Below are positions 8,409 through 16,102 of a DNA stretch of 35,833 bases, in pieces (the first letter of the stretch is position 1; every line of letters begins with the position of its first letter). The notes beneath the pieces were generated by a model that did not search any database, was not told where the DNA came from, and worked only from the letters and a program-made list of their open reading frames with translations. Position numbers and translations under genes: made by a program. The stretch covers positions 1 to 35,833 of the forward strand of contig JAGXAC010000015.1 in assembly GCA_019075925.1 (NCBI GenBank), in the 5' to 3' direction. Origin of the DNA: Hyphomicrobiales bacterium (GTDB lineage: Bacteria > Pseudomonadota > Alphaproteobacteria > Rhizobiales > Xanthobacteraceae).

Positions 8409-10136
8409 TCAGACCAGCCCCAGATAAGCGCGGCGTACTTCGGCATTCGCCGATACGTGGTCCATGGTTCCTTCGCTGATCACCCTGCCGTGGTGCAGAC
8501 AGACGACGCGATCGGCCAGATCGCGCACGATTTCCATGTCGTGTTCGACGCACACGATCGCGCAACCGGCATGATCGCGCAGCGCGCGCAGTGTCTTGGC
8601 CAGGGCGCCGGCGTCGTTGCGAGCAAGCCCGGCCGCGGGCTCGTCGAGCAACAGCACGTCCGGACGCGAGCACAGCGCCATCGCGATCTCGAGCGAGCGG
8701 CGGTCGCTGAGCGAAAGCATCTCGACGCGCAGGCCGGCGTGCTCGCGTTCGAGCCGTGCATAAGCTTCGGGCAGCGGCGTTGCCATGCCGGCTTCCTGGC
8801 GCGCGAGAATAAGGTGCTCCGCGACCGTGAGGCCGGGAAACAGGCTCGGTACCTGAAACGTCCGCGCGAGGCCGGCGGCGACGCGGCGGTCCGGCGGCGT
8901 CCGCTCGATATGCTCGCCGCGCAGCGTCACCGAGCCGGAATCGCAGTCGATCGCGCCGGAGAGCACGTTGATCAACGTCGTCTTGCCGGCGCCGTTCGGA
9001 CCGATCAGGCACACGATCTCGCGCGGCTTGATCCGCAAATCGACCCCGTCAAGCACCGTGTTGCCGGCGAAGCGTTTGACGATCGCCTCGGCTGCGAGCA
9101 CGTCGCCGCCGGCCAACGGCGGCCGCGGCGGCAGCGTGCCGCCGACCGGCGTTGTGTCGGTGAGTTGCGGGCCGGTGAAGAACAGGCCGGCGATGCCGTT
9201 GGGGATCAATAAAACCGAGAGAATGAACAGCACGCCAAGCAGCAGCAGGTAGGACTCGCCCATCGAGCTCGCCAGCACGTCCTGCCCATAGGTCAGGGCC
9301 ACCGCGCCGACGAACGGCCCGAGCAGCGTGGCCCGTCCACCGACCGCGACCCACACCAGCACTTGCGTGGACAGCAAGATGCCGACGCGATCGGGGCTGA
9401 CGCTCGACATCCAGGGCGCCGACAAGCAACCGGCAATAGCGGAGACCATGGCGCTCAGCGTGAATGCGACCACGCGTTCGCGGAAAATCGGAATGCCGAG
9501 ATGCTCGGCGCGGCGATCGTTCAGGCGGATCGCCGTCAGCCGGTTGCCGAGCGGCCGGCGCAAGACGAAAAACCACAACAGTCCGACGACGCCCGTGGTG
9601 GCGACGAAGCAGACGTAATAATAAAAGTAAGTCGACGTCAGCGGCGGCACGTAGAGCCCTGAACTGCCGTTGGTCAGCGACCACCAATCGCGCGCCACCT
9701 TTTCGGCCAGCAAAGTGGTGGCGAGCGTGAGCACCGCCATGGTCGAAGGATTGGAAACCCGGCGCAGTCCGACGGCGGCGATGAAGGCGCCGAGGATGCC
9801 TGCGAGCGCGATTCCGATCGCAGCGCCGAAGGGAGCCGAGCCGTGGCGGACCAGCGCAATCGCAACGCCGTAGGTGCCGAGCCCGAAAAACACCGCCTGG
9901 CCGATCGAGACGATGCCGGTACGGCCCCAGGCCAGATCGAGCCCGATCGCAAACAGGCCGTAGGTCAGACCGAGCCCGATCAGCCCGACTTTGAACTCGC
10001 TGAGAAAAAGCGGGCAGAGCCCCGCAGCGGCGAACAGAATGAATCCAATGATGGATGACGCGGCCGGAACCATCATCCCAGCCGCGCCAGAGCCGCGATT
10101 AGGTTGAAAGGCACGCCAACGATTGATGGTGGTCAT
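8409..10136 (-). CDS. Fused ABC transporter permease-ATPase (LivM-LivG fusion, system 2)
   Basis: A 575-residue fusion. Residues 1 to about 330 are a LivM-like permease (GRTGIVSIGQAVFFGLGTYG near residue 70, RPLGNRLTAIRLNDRRAEHLG near 195). Residues about 345-575 are a LivG-like ATPase with Walker A GPNGAGKTT near residue 377 and Walker B LLLDEPAAGL. The linker (PPRPPLAGG) is much shorter than in the fusion of system 1. The ABC signature reads LSLSDRR where LivG proteins usually have LSYGxQR, so the central glycine is replaced by serine. It starts at ATG 10136, 44 nt after the binding-protein gene. The second ATPase subunit (LivF) keeps an intact signature, which could support one functional ATP site. 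Confidence 0.92.
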   Translation of the reverse strand: MTTINRWRAFQPNRGSGAAGMMVPAASSIIGFILFAAAGLCPLFLSEFKVGLIGLGLTYGLFAIGLDLAWGRTGIVSIGQAVFFGLGTYGVAIALVRHGSAPFGAAIGIALAGILGAFIAAVGLRRVSNPSTMAVLTLATTLLAEKVARDWWSLTNGSSGLYVPPLTSTYFYYYVCFVATTGVVGLLWFFVLRRPLGNRLTAIRLNDRRAEHLGIPIFRERVVAFTLSAMVSAIAGCLSAPWMSSVSPDRVGILLSTQVLVWVAVGGRATLLGPFVGAVALTYGQDVLASSMGESYLLLLGVLFILSVLLIPNGIAGLFFTGPQLTDTTPVGGTLPPRPPLAGGDVLAAEAIVKRFAGNTVLDGVDLRIKPREIVCLIGPNGAGKTTLINVLSGAIDCDSGSVTLRGEHIERTPPDRRVAAGLARTFQVPSLFPGLTVAEHLILARQEAGMATPLPEAYARLEREHAGLRVEMLSLSDRRSLEIAMALCSRPDVLLLDEPAAGLARNDAGALAKTLRALRDHAGCAIVCVEHDMEIVRDLADRVVCLHHGRVISEGTMDHVSANAEVRRAYLGLV

Positions 10137-10179
10137 AGTTGAATCGGACCATATCCTTCGGGCGTGCCATCACCAACGC

Positions 10180-11412
10180 TTAAGCGCCTTCGCACTTCAG
10201 GTCGTTCTTCACCAGGCCGACATCCTTGACGATCTTGTACAGACCGCCCTTCTGAATCTGGGTGATGTACATCGGATAACCGATGTTCATGGTGTTCGGA
10301 TCGACGCGCAGCGGCTTGTCGGAGAGGATGGTCTCGGCTTCGACGCCCTTGAAGGCCGCAAACACCGCCTTCGGATCGTAGGTGCCGGCCTTCTCGACCG
10401 CGGCCTTGATGAAGTCGAACGAGTAGAAAGCGGTCGTCCCCACCAGTGGGATCGGCGCCGGGCCGTACTTCTTGTGGTAGGCCTCCTTGAATTTCTCGTT
10501 GGCGGCGGTTTTGATGTCCTCGCTGTAGCGCACAGCCGCATATTGGCCGTCCACCGCGTCGCCCATCGCCGGATAGAATTCCGGCTGCAGGTTGACACCG
10601 GTGAGATGCGCGCCCGGTAACAGACCGAGGCTTTGCGCCTGCTTGACGAAGCCGATGGCGTCGCCGCCGACCACGCCGGAGAAGATCACATCGGGCTTGG
10701 CCGATTTGATCTTGGCGATGTTGCTCGACCAATCGGCGGTGCCGAGCGGCGCATAGAACTCGCCGACGACCGTGCCGCCGATCTGCGAGATGTAATGTTT
10801 GGCAACGGCGAGATAGGCGTGCGGGAACGAGAAATCGGATCCGATCAGCAGGAATTTCTTGCCGAACTTCTCCGCCATGAACGGCACCAGCGGCGCGCAC
10901 AGATCGAACGAATTCTCACCCAGCATCACGGTGGTGGAATTGCAGAACTTGTACCAGAAGCCGGCCTCGGGGAAGAGCACCGGGATGCCGGCAGCGGCGC
11001 AGATCTTGCTCGCCACTTCTTCTTCGTCGCCGGTGATGGTGCCGACGATCATGTCGACTTTTTCTTCCTGGATGAACTTCTTGACCACGGTGCCGGCAAC
11101 TGCCGGCACCGCCTGGGTGTCCTGGGTGACAGCCACGACCGGATGTCCGGCGATGCCGCCGGCGGCGTTGATCGTTTCGAGCCCGAGATTAAAGCCCTTC
11201 TGCATCGATGAGCCTTCGGGCGCGACCGGCCCGGTAAGCGGCGCGACAAATCCGATCTTGTACGGCCGCGAACCCTTGAATGACGCAAAGGACGGGCGGC
11301 TGCCGACCAGGTTGGCGGTGCCGCCGAGCGCGGCCGCACCGGCCAAACCCGCGGCGATGCGTCCAAACGAGCGGCGGCTGATACCGCTTCGGACGCCGTT
11401 ACGTTCAGTCAT
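10180..11412 (-). CDS. ABC transporter substrate-binding protein with twin-arginine-type leader (system 2)
   Basis: A 410-residue periplasmic binding protein of the HAAT family. The N-terminus carries SRRSFGR at residues 12-18 followed by an Ala/Gly-rich hydrophobic stretch ending near residue 43, a typical Tat signal, so it may be exported folded. The mature part begins PYKIGFVAPLTGP and continues with GFNLGLETINAAGGIAGHPV, the standard first lobe. It starts at ATG 11412 inside the end of livH (ATGA overlap). Here the binding protein is the second gene of the operon, unlike system 1. It shares little obvious sequence with the binding protein at 1-870, suggesting a different ligand. Confidence 0.92.
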   Translation of the reverse strand: MTERNGVRSGISRRSFGRIAAGLAGAAALGGTANLVGSRPSFASFKGSRPYKIGFVAPLTGPVAPEGSSMQKGFNLGLETINAAGGIAGHPVVAVTQDTQAVPAVAGTVVKKFIQEEKVDMIVGTITGDEEEVASKICAAAGIPVLFPEAGFWYKFCNSTTVMLGENSFDLCAPLVPFMAEKFGKKFLLIGSDFSFPHAYLAVAKHYISQIGGTVVGEFYAPLGTADWSSNIAKIKSAKPDVIFSGVVGGDAIGFVKQAQSLGLLPGAHLTGVNLQPEFYPAMGDAVDGQYAAVRYSEDIKTAANEKFKEAYHKKYGPAPIPLVGTTAFYSFDFIKAAVEKAGTYDPKAVFAAFKGVEAETILSDKPLRVDPNTMNIGYPMYITQIQKGGLYKIVKDVGLVKNDLKCEGA

Positions 11413-12281
11413 GACGTTTCCTCCCTTGCTGGTTTCCAGGACCAGGATATGCCCTGGGGTTTGAGAACGATGAACAACGCCAGCAGCCCGAACAGGACGC
11501 TCTCGGCGATGGTGATGTTGAAGTAGGCTTGCAGCAGCGTGAAGGTGAATTCGACGGCAACGGCGCCCACCACCGGTCCGGCCAGCGATCCCGGCTTCGA
11601 GATCAACACGGCGAAGAACGCCGGCGCCAGGAACGACAGGCCAAGTGTAGGATTGATGGCGATCGTCGGGGCGATCAGCGCGCCGGCAAGGACCGCAAGC
11701 GCAGTGGCGACGGAGAACACCATCGCAAACGTGCGTTGCGGCGAAATGCCGAGCACCGAGGCCATTTCCACATTATCGATCGAAGCGCGCAGCCGCAGTC
11801 CAATCGAGGTGCGATAGACCAGCAGCAGCAGCAACGCGAGCAGCACGACAATGCCGGCAGTCACAGCGACGCGATACGTGGGATAGACTACATCGCCGAT
11901 TTCGATGAGCCCCTTGAGCGGCGCGTCGATGCCTTTCTGCGAAACCGTGAAGAGCGTAGCCACGCCCTGCTCGAGCACGATGCCGACGCCCCAGGTCGCC
12001 AGCAGCGTCGCCATGAAGCCTTTGTCATAGACCCACCGCAACACGCCGCGCTCGAGCACGAAGCCCAGCAAGAGACCGACAATGCAGGTCGCTCCGAGCG
12101 CAACCAGAAACGGCAGATCGCGCATCGCATACATGGAATACGCCCCGACCATCATCAGGTCGCCTTGGGCGATATTGACTATTTTCAGCTCGCCGAGGAT
12201 CAGCCCGAGACTGAAGGCCACCAGCGCCAGACCCGCCGACAGCCACACAAAATCCAACAGGAATTGGATCCAACCGCTCAT
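11409..12281 (-). CDS. livH: Branched-chain amino acid-type ABC transporter permease, LivH family (system 2)
   Basis: A 290-residue inner-membrane permease, first gene of the leftward operon. The start at ATG 12281 (MSGWIQFLLDFVWLSAG) is preferred to the upstream in-frame codon at 12323, because a GGGGGAAG stretch lies about 10 nt before it and the extension (SRKKKRVLGEDLA) is encoded by a leader hairpin region. LivH features include GELKIVNIAQGDLMMVGAY near residue 30 and the conserved SIGLRLRASIDNVEMASVLGI loop near residue 155. The glycine-rich end of the permease reads LISKPGSLAGPVVGA. It should form the membrane channel with the LivM half of the fused protein. Confidence 0.9.
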   Translation of the reverse strand: MSGWIQFLLDFVWLSAGLALVAFSLGLILGELKIVNIAQGDLMMVGAYSMYAMRDLPFLVALGATCIVGLLLGFVLERGVLRWVYDKGFMATLLATWGVGIVLEQGVATLFTVSQKGIDAPLKGLIEIGDVVYPTYRVAVTAGIVVLLALLLLLVYRTSIGLRLRASIDNVEMASVLGISPQRTFAMVFSVATALAVLAGALIAPTIAINPTLGLSFLAPAFFAVLISKPGSLAGPVVGAVAVEFTFTLLQAYFNITIAESVLFGLLALFIVLKPQGISWSWKPAREETS

Positions 12282-12301
12282 TGCAAGGTCTTCCCCCAAC
12301 A

Positions 12302-12328
12302 CCCGCTTTTTTTTGCGGGACAACCCGC
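12302..12328 (-). other. Three-arm inverted repeat in the livH (system 2) leader
   Basis: Arms cccgc (12302-12306), gcggg (12315-12319) and cccgc (12324-12328) allow two mutually exclusive 5-bp hairpins, one of them closing an 8-base homopolymer loop. The block ends about 20 nt before the livH start, next to its ribosome-binding site. No T-run is placed for termination on the transcribed strand. Confidence 0.4.
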
Positions 12329-12511
12329 TTGGATCTCTTCGTCCGAGCCTTTTTTAGCGCAGCCGGCGAACCCCGCGCGCGAATAGCCGAAGCGAATGTG
12401 CGCCCGATGGTCGCAGTGTTCGCCGGTGGGCAACTGCCGCTCCGGGTGGGCGTTGCGCTAATTCCGGTGAAACGACGCTTGTCTGGAATAATTCGGGGAT
12501 GGCGGAAAAGC

Positions 12512-14335
12512 TCAACCCGCAATCACCTTTTCGGGCGAGCTGTACTCAGTCTGAACGCGGTGCTCGACGGGTTTTTGCTCCCGCGTCAGATTGTAAGCGC
12601 AGTTGATCAGCGCCACGTGTGAGAAGGCCTGCGGGAAATTGCCGACCAACCGCTTGGCGGGCGGATCGTATTCCTCGCTCAAAAGACCAAGATCGTTGCG
12701 GAGCGCCAGCAGGCGGCGAAAGATCCGCTCGGCGTCGGCCATGCGGCCTTGCAAGGTGTAGACGTCGCTCAACCAAAAACTACAGGCGAGAAAGGCGCCT
12801 TCGCCGGCCGGCAGCGTATCCTCCACTTTATTGGTGTTGTATCGCATGACGAAACCGTCGCGCAGCAGACGCTTTTCGATAGCGGCGATCGTTCCTTGCA
12901 CGCGGGGATCGGAAACCGGAAGAAAGCCGACGCAGGGAATCAACAACAAACTCGCGTCGAGGTTCTTGTTCTCGTAGGTCTGCACGAAGCTGCCTTGCTC
13001 ACCGTCGAAACTGCGGGTGCACACCTCTTCGCAAATTTCCTGGCGCAGCTTACGCCAATCCTCCAGCGGACCCTCCAGCCCGAACATCTCGGCACTTTTG
13101 ATCGCGCGATCGAAGGCGACCCAAGCCATCACCTTCGAATGGGTGAAGTGCTGCGGCTCGCCGCGGTTCTCCCAAATACCGTGGTCCGGCTTTTTCCAGA
13201 TCGTCGCCAGATAATCGAGAAACGCCAGTTGCGCTTCCCAGCCGGATTCGTTGGTCGACAGGCCGGCACGGCGCGCCTGGTGATGAACGTCCATGATCTC
13301 GCCGAAAACGTCGAGCTGCAGCTGACTGTGGGCGGCATTGCCGAAGCGGACCGGGGCCGATTGCTCGTAGCCCGGCAGCCACGGCGCTTCCCATTCCGCG
13401 AGCCGCCGCTCGCCGGCTATGCCGTACATGATCTGCAACTGGTTCGGACTGCCGGCGACGGCACGCAACAGCCATTCGCGCCACGCCTGCGCCTCCTCGA
13501 AGTAGCCGGCATTCATGGCGCCGAGCAAAACCAGCGTCGCGTCGCGCAACCAGCAAAAGCGATAATCCCAATTGCGGGAGCCGCCGAGACGCTCGGGCAA
13601 GGAGCTGGTCGGCGCGGCGACCATTCCGCCGGTGGGTGCGTAAGTGAGCGCCTTGAGCGTGATGATCGAACGCTTGACCGCCTCCGACCAGGGTCCGGCG
13701 GGACGGCATTTTGCCGACCAGTCCCGCCAGAAGGTTTCCGTATCCGCCAGTGCCCGCGCCGGATCGAACGGTTCATCCAACGGACGATGCGACGGCAAGG
13801 TGTTCAGGATGAAGGGAATCGTCTCGTCCCGGTCGACCACGAATTCGCCGACCGTGGTCATGTCCTTGCCGCGCAAATGTACCGGGCTGCGCACCAGCAC
13901 CATGTCGGGACCGGCGATGGCGCGCAATGTGCCGTCCTCGATGTGCGTGACCCACGGCACGATCGCGCCATAGCCGAACCGCAGAATCAATTCGGTGTGC
14001 ATCCGCACTTTGCCGCGAATCCCTCTCACCAGCCGCACGATGCTTGGGTGACGCCCCCGCATCGGCATGAAATCGATGAGCGTCACGGCTCCATCGGCAG
14101 TTTCAAAATTGGTTTCGAGCACAAGCGTGTCCGGCCGATAACGGCGCGTGATGCGCGCTTCGGCCTGCGGCGCAATCAGCCAGCGGCCGTGCTCACGCGA
14201 ACCAAGCAGCGCCGCAAAGCATGCCTCCGAGTCGAAACGCCGACAGCAAAACCAATCGATTGAGCCGTCACGGCCGACCAGCGCAGCGGTGCGGCAGTCG
14301 CCGATCAAAGCGTAGTCTTCGATGCGGGCGGCCAT
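12512..14335 (-). CDS. Glycoside hydrolase family 15 protein (glucoamylase/trehalase-like)
   Basis: A 607-residue GH15 enzyme. The N-terminal beta-sandwich domain opens with the family signature IEDYALIGDCRTAALVGRDG and SIDWFCCRRFDS. The (alpha/alpha)6 catalytic barrel includes NWDYRFCWLRDATL near residue 260, TNESGWEAQLAFLDYL near residue 365 and PAGEGAFLACSFWLSDVY near residue 530. GH15 members hydrolyse alpha-glucosidic bonds with inversion, releasing beta-glucose. Bacterial forms lacking a secretion signal, as here, include trehalases and dextrin hydrolases. The start ATG 14335 lies 3 nt after the glucose-dehydrogenase gene. The neighbourhood (glucose dehydrogenase, OtsA) favours trehalose or maltodextrin as substrate, which is inference. 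Confidence 0.92.
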   Translation of the reverse strand: MAARIEDYALIGDCRTAALVGRDGSIDWFCCRRFDSEACFAALLGSREHGRWLIAPQAEARITRRYRPDTLVLETNFETADGAVTLIDFMPMRGRHPSIVRLVRGIRGKVRMHTELILRFGYGAIVPWVTHIEDGTLRAIAGPDMVLVRSPVHLRGKDMTTVGEFVVDRDETIPFILNTLPSHRPLDEPFDPARALADTETFWRDWSAKCRPAGPWSEAVKRSIITLKALTYAPTGGMVAAPTSSLPERLGGSRNWDYRFCWLRDATLVLLGAMNAGYFEEAQAWREWLLRAVAGSPNQLQIMYGIAGERRLAEWEAPWLPGYEQSAPVRFGNAAHSQLQLDVFGEIMDVHHQARRAGLSTNESGWEAQLAFLDYLATIWKKPDHGIWENRGEPQHFTHSKVMAWVAFDRAIKSAEMFGLEGPLEDWRKLRQEICEEVCTRSFDGEQGSFVQTYENKNLDASLLLIPCVGFLPVSDPRVQGTIAAIEKRLLRDGFVMRYNTNKVEDTLPAGEGAFLACSFWLSDVYTLQGRMADAERIFRRLLALRNDLGLLSEEYDPPAKRLVGNFPQAFSHVALINCAYNLTREQKPVEHRVQTEYSSPEKVIAG

Positions 14336-14338
14336 GGC

Positions 14339-15385
14339 TCAGGAGAAATCGACAATGACTTTGATGTCGTCCGGCTGACGTTGCAGCGCTTGCGTCCATT
14401 GCGCGATGGGTTCGCGCCGTGAAATGAGCGCATTCAGCCAGGCTTTATCGGCCCGCCGCAGCGCTTCGCCCGCCATTTCGTAGTGCCGGCGATTGGCGTT
14501 CACCGTGCCGAAGACGGTGTCGTTGTCGAGCACCATGGTGCGATTGAGCGCACCGACATCGATGTCGAAATCATGACCCGGAGCGGTGACCCCGACCAGA
14601 CAGACGATGCCGCCCGACGCGGTGCGACCGAGGACATCGCGCACCACACTGGGCGCGCCGGTGCACTCCATGAGAATATCGGGCTTGAGGCGAACATCGG
14701 CCAGGCTTTCGACGTGGTAGCGGGCGCCCAGTCGCTGCACGATATCGCGCTTTTTCAAGCTCTCCTGATGATCGAGCACGTGCACGTCCAAGCCGCGCTG
14801 CACGCCGATCAAGGCTGCCAACAGGCCGACGGGACCGGCGCCCGTTACCAGCAACGTTTTCGGCTGCCATGAGCGCGCGCGCTGCCCGATACGCTCGGTA
14901 TGATCCCATGCCTTGGCAACGACGCTGGTCGGTTCAAGCAGCACGCCGGCGGTGCCGAGTGAGGCGTCGACCTTGACCACAAATTCGGGCTCGATCCGGA
15001 AATATTCGGAGCCATAGCCGTTGCGCTCTTTAATTCCGCGCTCGGTATAGCGGCCGTTGCGGCACATATCCCATTCGTCGACGGCGCACGCCGGACACGG
15101 AACCGGGTCCGGCCGGCGTACGATACCGACAACGAAATCGCCGACATCGACGCCGCAATCCGCGGGCGCCTCGTGTACCGTACCGAGCGATTCGTGGCCG
15201 ATCACCAACCGGCTCTGCCCGGGCGGCGCCCAACCGTAATGGCCGGAAACGATTTCCCGATCGGTCCCGCAAACGCCGAGCGCTATTGTGCGTACCAGAA
15301 TAGAGCCATCCGAGCGCGGCGGATCGGCGACATCCTCGATCCGTGCCGAATTGGCCCTACCGGGCGCGACCGTAAGGGCCCGCAT
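14339..15385 (-). CDS. Zinc-dependent alcohol dehydrogenase family protein, glucose 1-dehydrogenase-like
   Basis: A 348-residue medium-chain dehydrogenase. The catalytic-zinc segment VCGTDREIVSGHYG and the GHES motif (in place of the GHE found in alcohol dehydrogenases) are near residues 38-65. A cysteine cluster PCPACAVDEWDMC near residue 95 would bind structural zinc. The Rossmann motif VTGAGPVGLLAALIG lies near residue 180. CGTDREI and the lobe layout match archaeal/bacterial glucose 1-dehydrogenases, which oxidise glucose to gluconolactone with NAD(P). ATG 15385 is chosen over GTG 15400 because MRALTVAPG is the typical family start. Neither has a convincing ribosome-binding site. It is followed at once by the GH15 gene, so glucose released there could be its substrate. 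Confidence 0.87.
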   Translation of the reverse strand: MRALTVAPGRANSARIEDVADPPRSDGSILVRTIALGVCGTDREIVSGHYGWAPPGQSRLVIGHESLGTVHEAPADCGVDVGDFVVGIVRRPDPVPCPACAVDEWDMCRNGRYTERGIKERNGYGSEYFRIEPEFVVKVDASLGTAGVLLEPTSVVAKAWDHTERIGQRARSWQPKTLLVTGAGPVGLLAALIGVQRGLDVHVLDHQESLKKRDIVQRLGARYHVESLADVRLKPDILMECTGAPSVVRDVLGRTASGGIVCLVGVTAPGHDFDIDVGALNRTMVLDNDTVFGTVNANRRHYEMAGEALRRADKAWLNALISRREPIAQWTQALQRQPDDIKVIVDFS

Positions 15386-15450
15386 CTTCTTGGTTTCCAC
15401 GTTGCTTCGGGTGCGGGCGCTGGCATGCGCTCACCATTTATATCCCAAAC

Positions 15451-15475
15451 AACGCGGGGAAACGGGAAAAGTTCC
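15451..15475 (-). promoter_or_regulatory. EcfG-type general stress promoter for the gdh-GH15 unit
   Basis: Read on the minus strand, GGAAC (15475-15471) is followed by 16 bases and CGTT (15454-15451). This is an exact match to the alphaproteobacterial EcfG consensus GGAAC-N16/17-CGTT. Transcription would start near 15445, about 60 nt before the dehydrogenase ATG. Confidence 0.7.
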
Positions 15476-15486
15476 ATCGATGGAAC
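15471..15486. repeat. 16-bp perfect palindrome in the divergent promoter region
   Basis: The sequence gttccatcgatggaac is a perfect dyad centred at 15478/15479, between the divergent dehydrogenase and ASRT genes. It places a GGAAC -35 element on each strand. The minus-strand copy has a matching CGTT -10 element; the plus-strand copy does not. Confidence 0.75.
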
Positions 15487-15523
15487 CAATGGGCGGTTCA
15501 GCATTTAACATTTCTCTTGGCCG

Positions 15524-15547
15524 CCGTCGGTCGGCACCGACCGGCGG
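15524..15547 (+). other. GC-rich hairpin in the leader of the ASRT-family gene
   Basis: An inverted repeat with arms 15524-15533 and 15538-15547 (10 bp including one G-T pair, 4-nt loop) ends 33 nt before the ATG at 15581. It has no T-run. It may be a structured leader or a protein-binding dyad. Confidence 0.4.
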
Positions 15548-15580
15548 GGGCCGCGGCGACCGCCAAGTGGGTAAGTTCAA

Positions 15581-15955
15581 ATGGCATCGATCGGCCGCAA
15601 ACGATGGGCAATCGCCGAAGGCTATATTCCCTCGGAAAGCTCGTTCACCGACCGGACCCTGATTTCACACGAGACTGCATGCATCCTTAATCCGGGCGAG
15701 CAGGAAGCGAACGTCAGCATCACGATTTTTTTCGCCGATCGGGAGCCGATCGGTCCATATCGTGTCAGCGTACCGGCGCGGCGCACGCTGCATTTGCGAT
15801 TCAACGATCTCGAGCAACCGGAGATCGTGCCGCGGGATACCGACTATTCGTCCGTCTTTGAATCCGACGTACCCATTATCGTGCAGCATACGCGATTGGA
15901 TTCGCGCAGCGCCGAAATCGCCCTGCTCTCGACCATGGCTTACGCCGACGGCTGA
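15581..15955 (+). CDS. Sensory rhodopsin transducer (ASRT) family protein
   Basis: A 124-residue soluble protein closely resembling Anabaena sensory rhodopsin transducer. The recognisable signature runs almost end to end: RWAIAEGYIPSES at residues 8-20, FISHETxCILN-like ISHETACILNPGE near 29-41, GPYRVSVPARRT near 59-70, LRFNDL, and VPIIVQHTRLDSRSAEIALLS near 98-118. The family forms beta-sandwich oligomers. In Anabaena the protein binds a membrane rhodopsin, but most members occur without one, and a small-molecule or sugar-binding role has been proposed. No rhodopsin gene is in this window. Its place between a glucose dehydrogenase/GH15 pair and otsA favours a carbohydrate-linked role. It starts at ATG 15581. 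Confidence 0.93.
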   Translation: MASIGRKRWAIAEGYIPSESSFTDRTLISHETACILNPGEQEANVSITIFFADREPIGPYRVSVPARRTLHLRFNDLEQPEIVPRDTDYSSVFESDVPIIVQHTRLDSRSAEIALLSTMAYADG

Positions 15956-16049
15956 ACGCCCCGTCATCCCAATGATTTAGCGAAATTGCACGGTAAACAT
16001 GCACGCATCGCGGGCATGCCGCACCGCATGATGAACGGATCGAAAGAAA

Positions 16050-16074
16050 GGAACAAATCGGGTTTAAATCGGTT
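16050..16074 (+). promoter_or_regulatory. EcfG-like promoter for otsA
   Basis: GGAAC at 16050-16054, a 16-base spacer and GGTT at 16071-16074 differ from the EcfG consensus only in the first base of the -10 element. The predicted start near 16081 leaves room for the GGAGG at 16091-16095 and the GTG start at 16103. This also argues against the longer upstream reading of otsA. Confidence 0.55.
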
Positions 16075-16102
16075 GTTGCAGCACGGAATTGGAGGATCGC
16101 CC

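Noticed and set aside
13704-13716. CGGCATTTTGCCG, resembling the flagellar quasi-palindrome
   Set aside because: It lies inside the GH15 coding region, lacks the AAA half of the flagellar sites and has no promoter nearby.
12749-14263. Long open frame on the plus strand opposite the GH15 gene
   Set aside because: It is an antisense shadow caused by GC-rich codon bias; its translation lacks any domain pattern, while the minus strand encodes a clear GH15 protein.
15482-15507. EcfG promoter for the ASRT gene on the plus strand
   Set aside because: GGAAC at 15482-15486 is followed at spacing 16-17 by ATTT/TTTA rather than CGTT.
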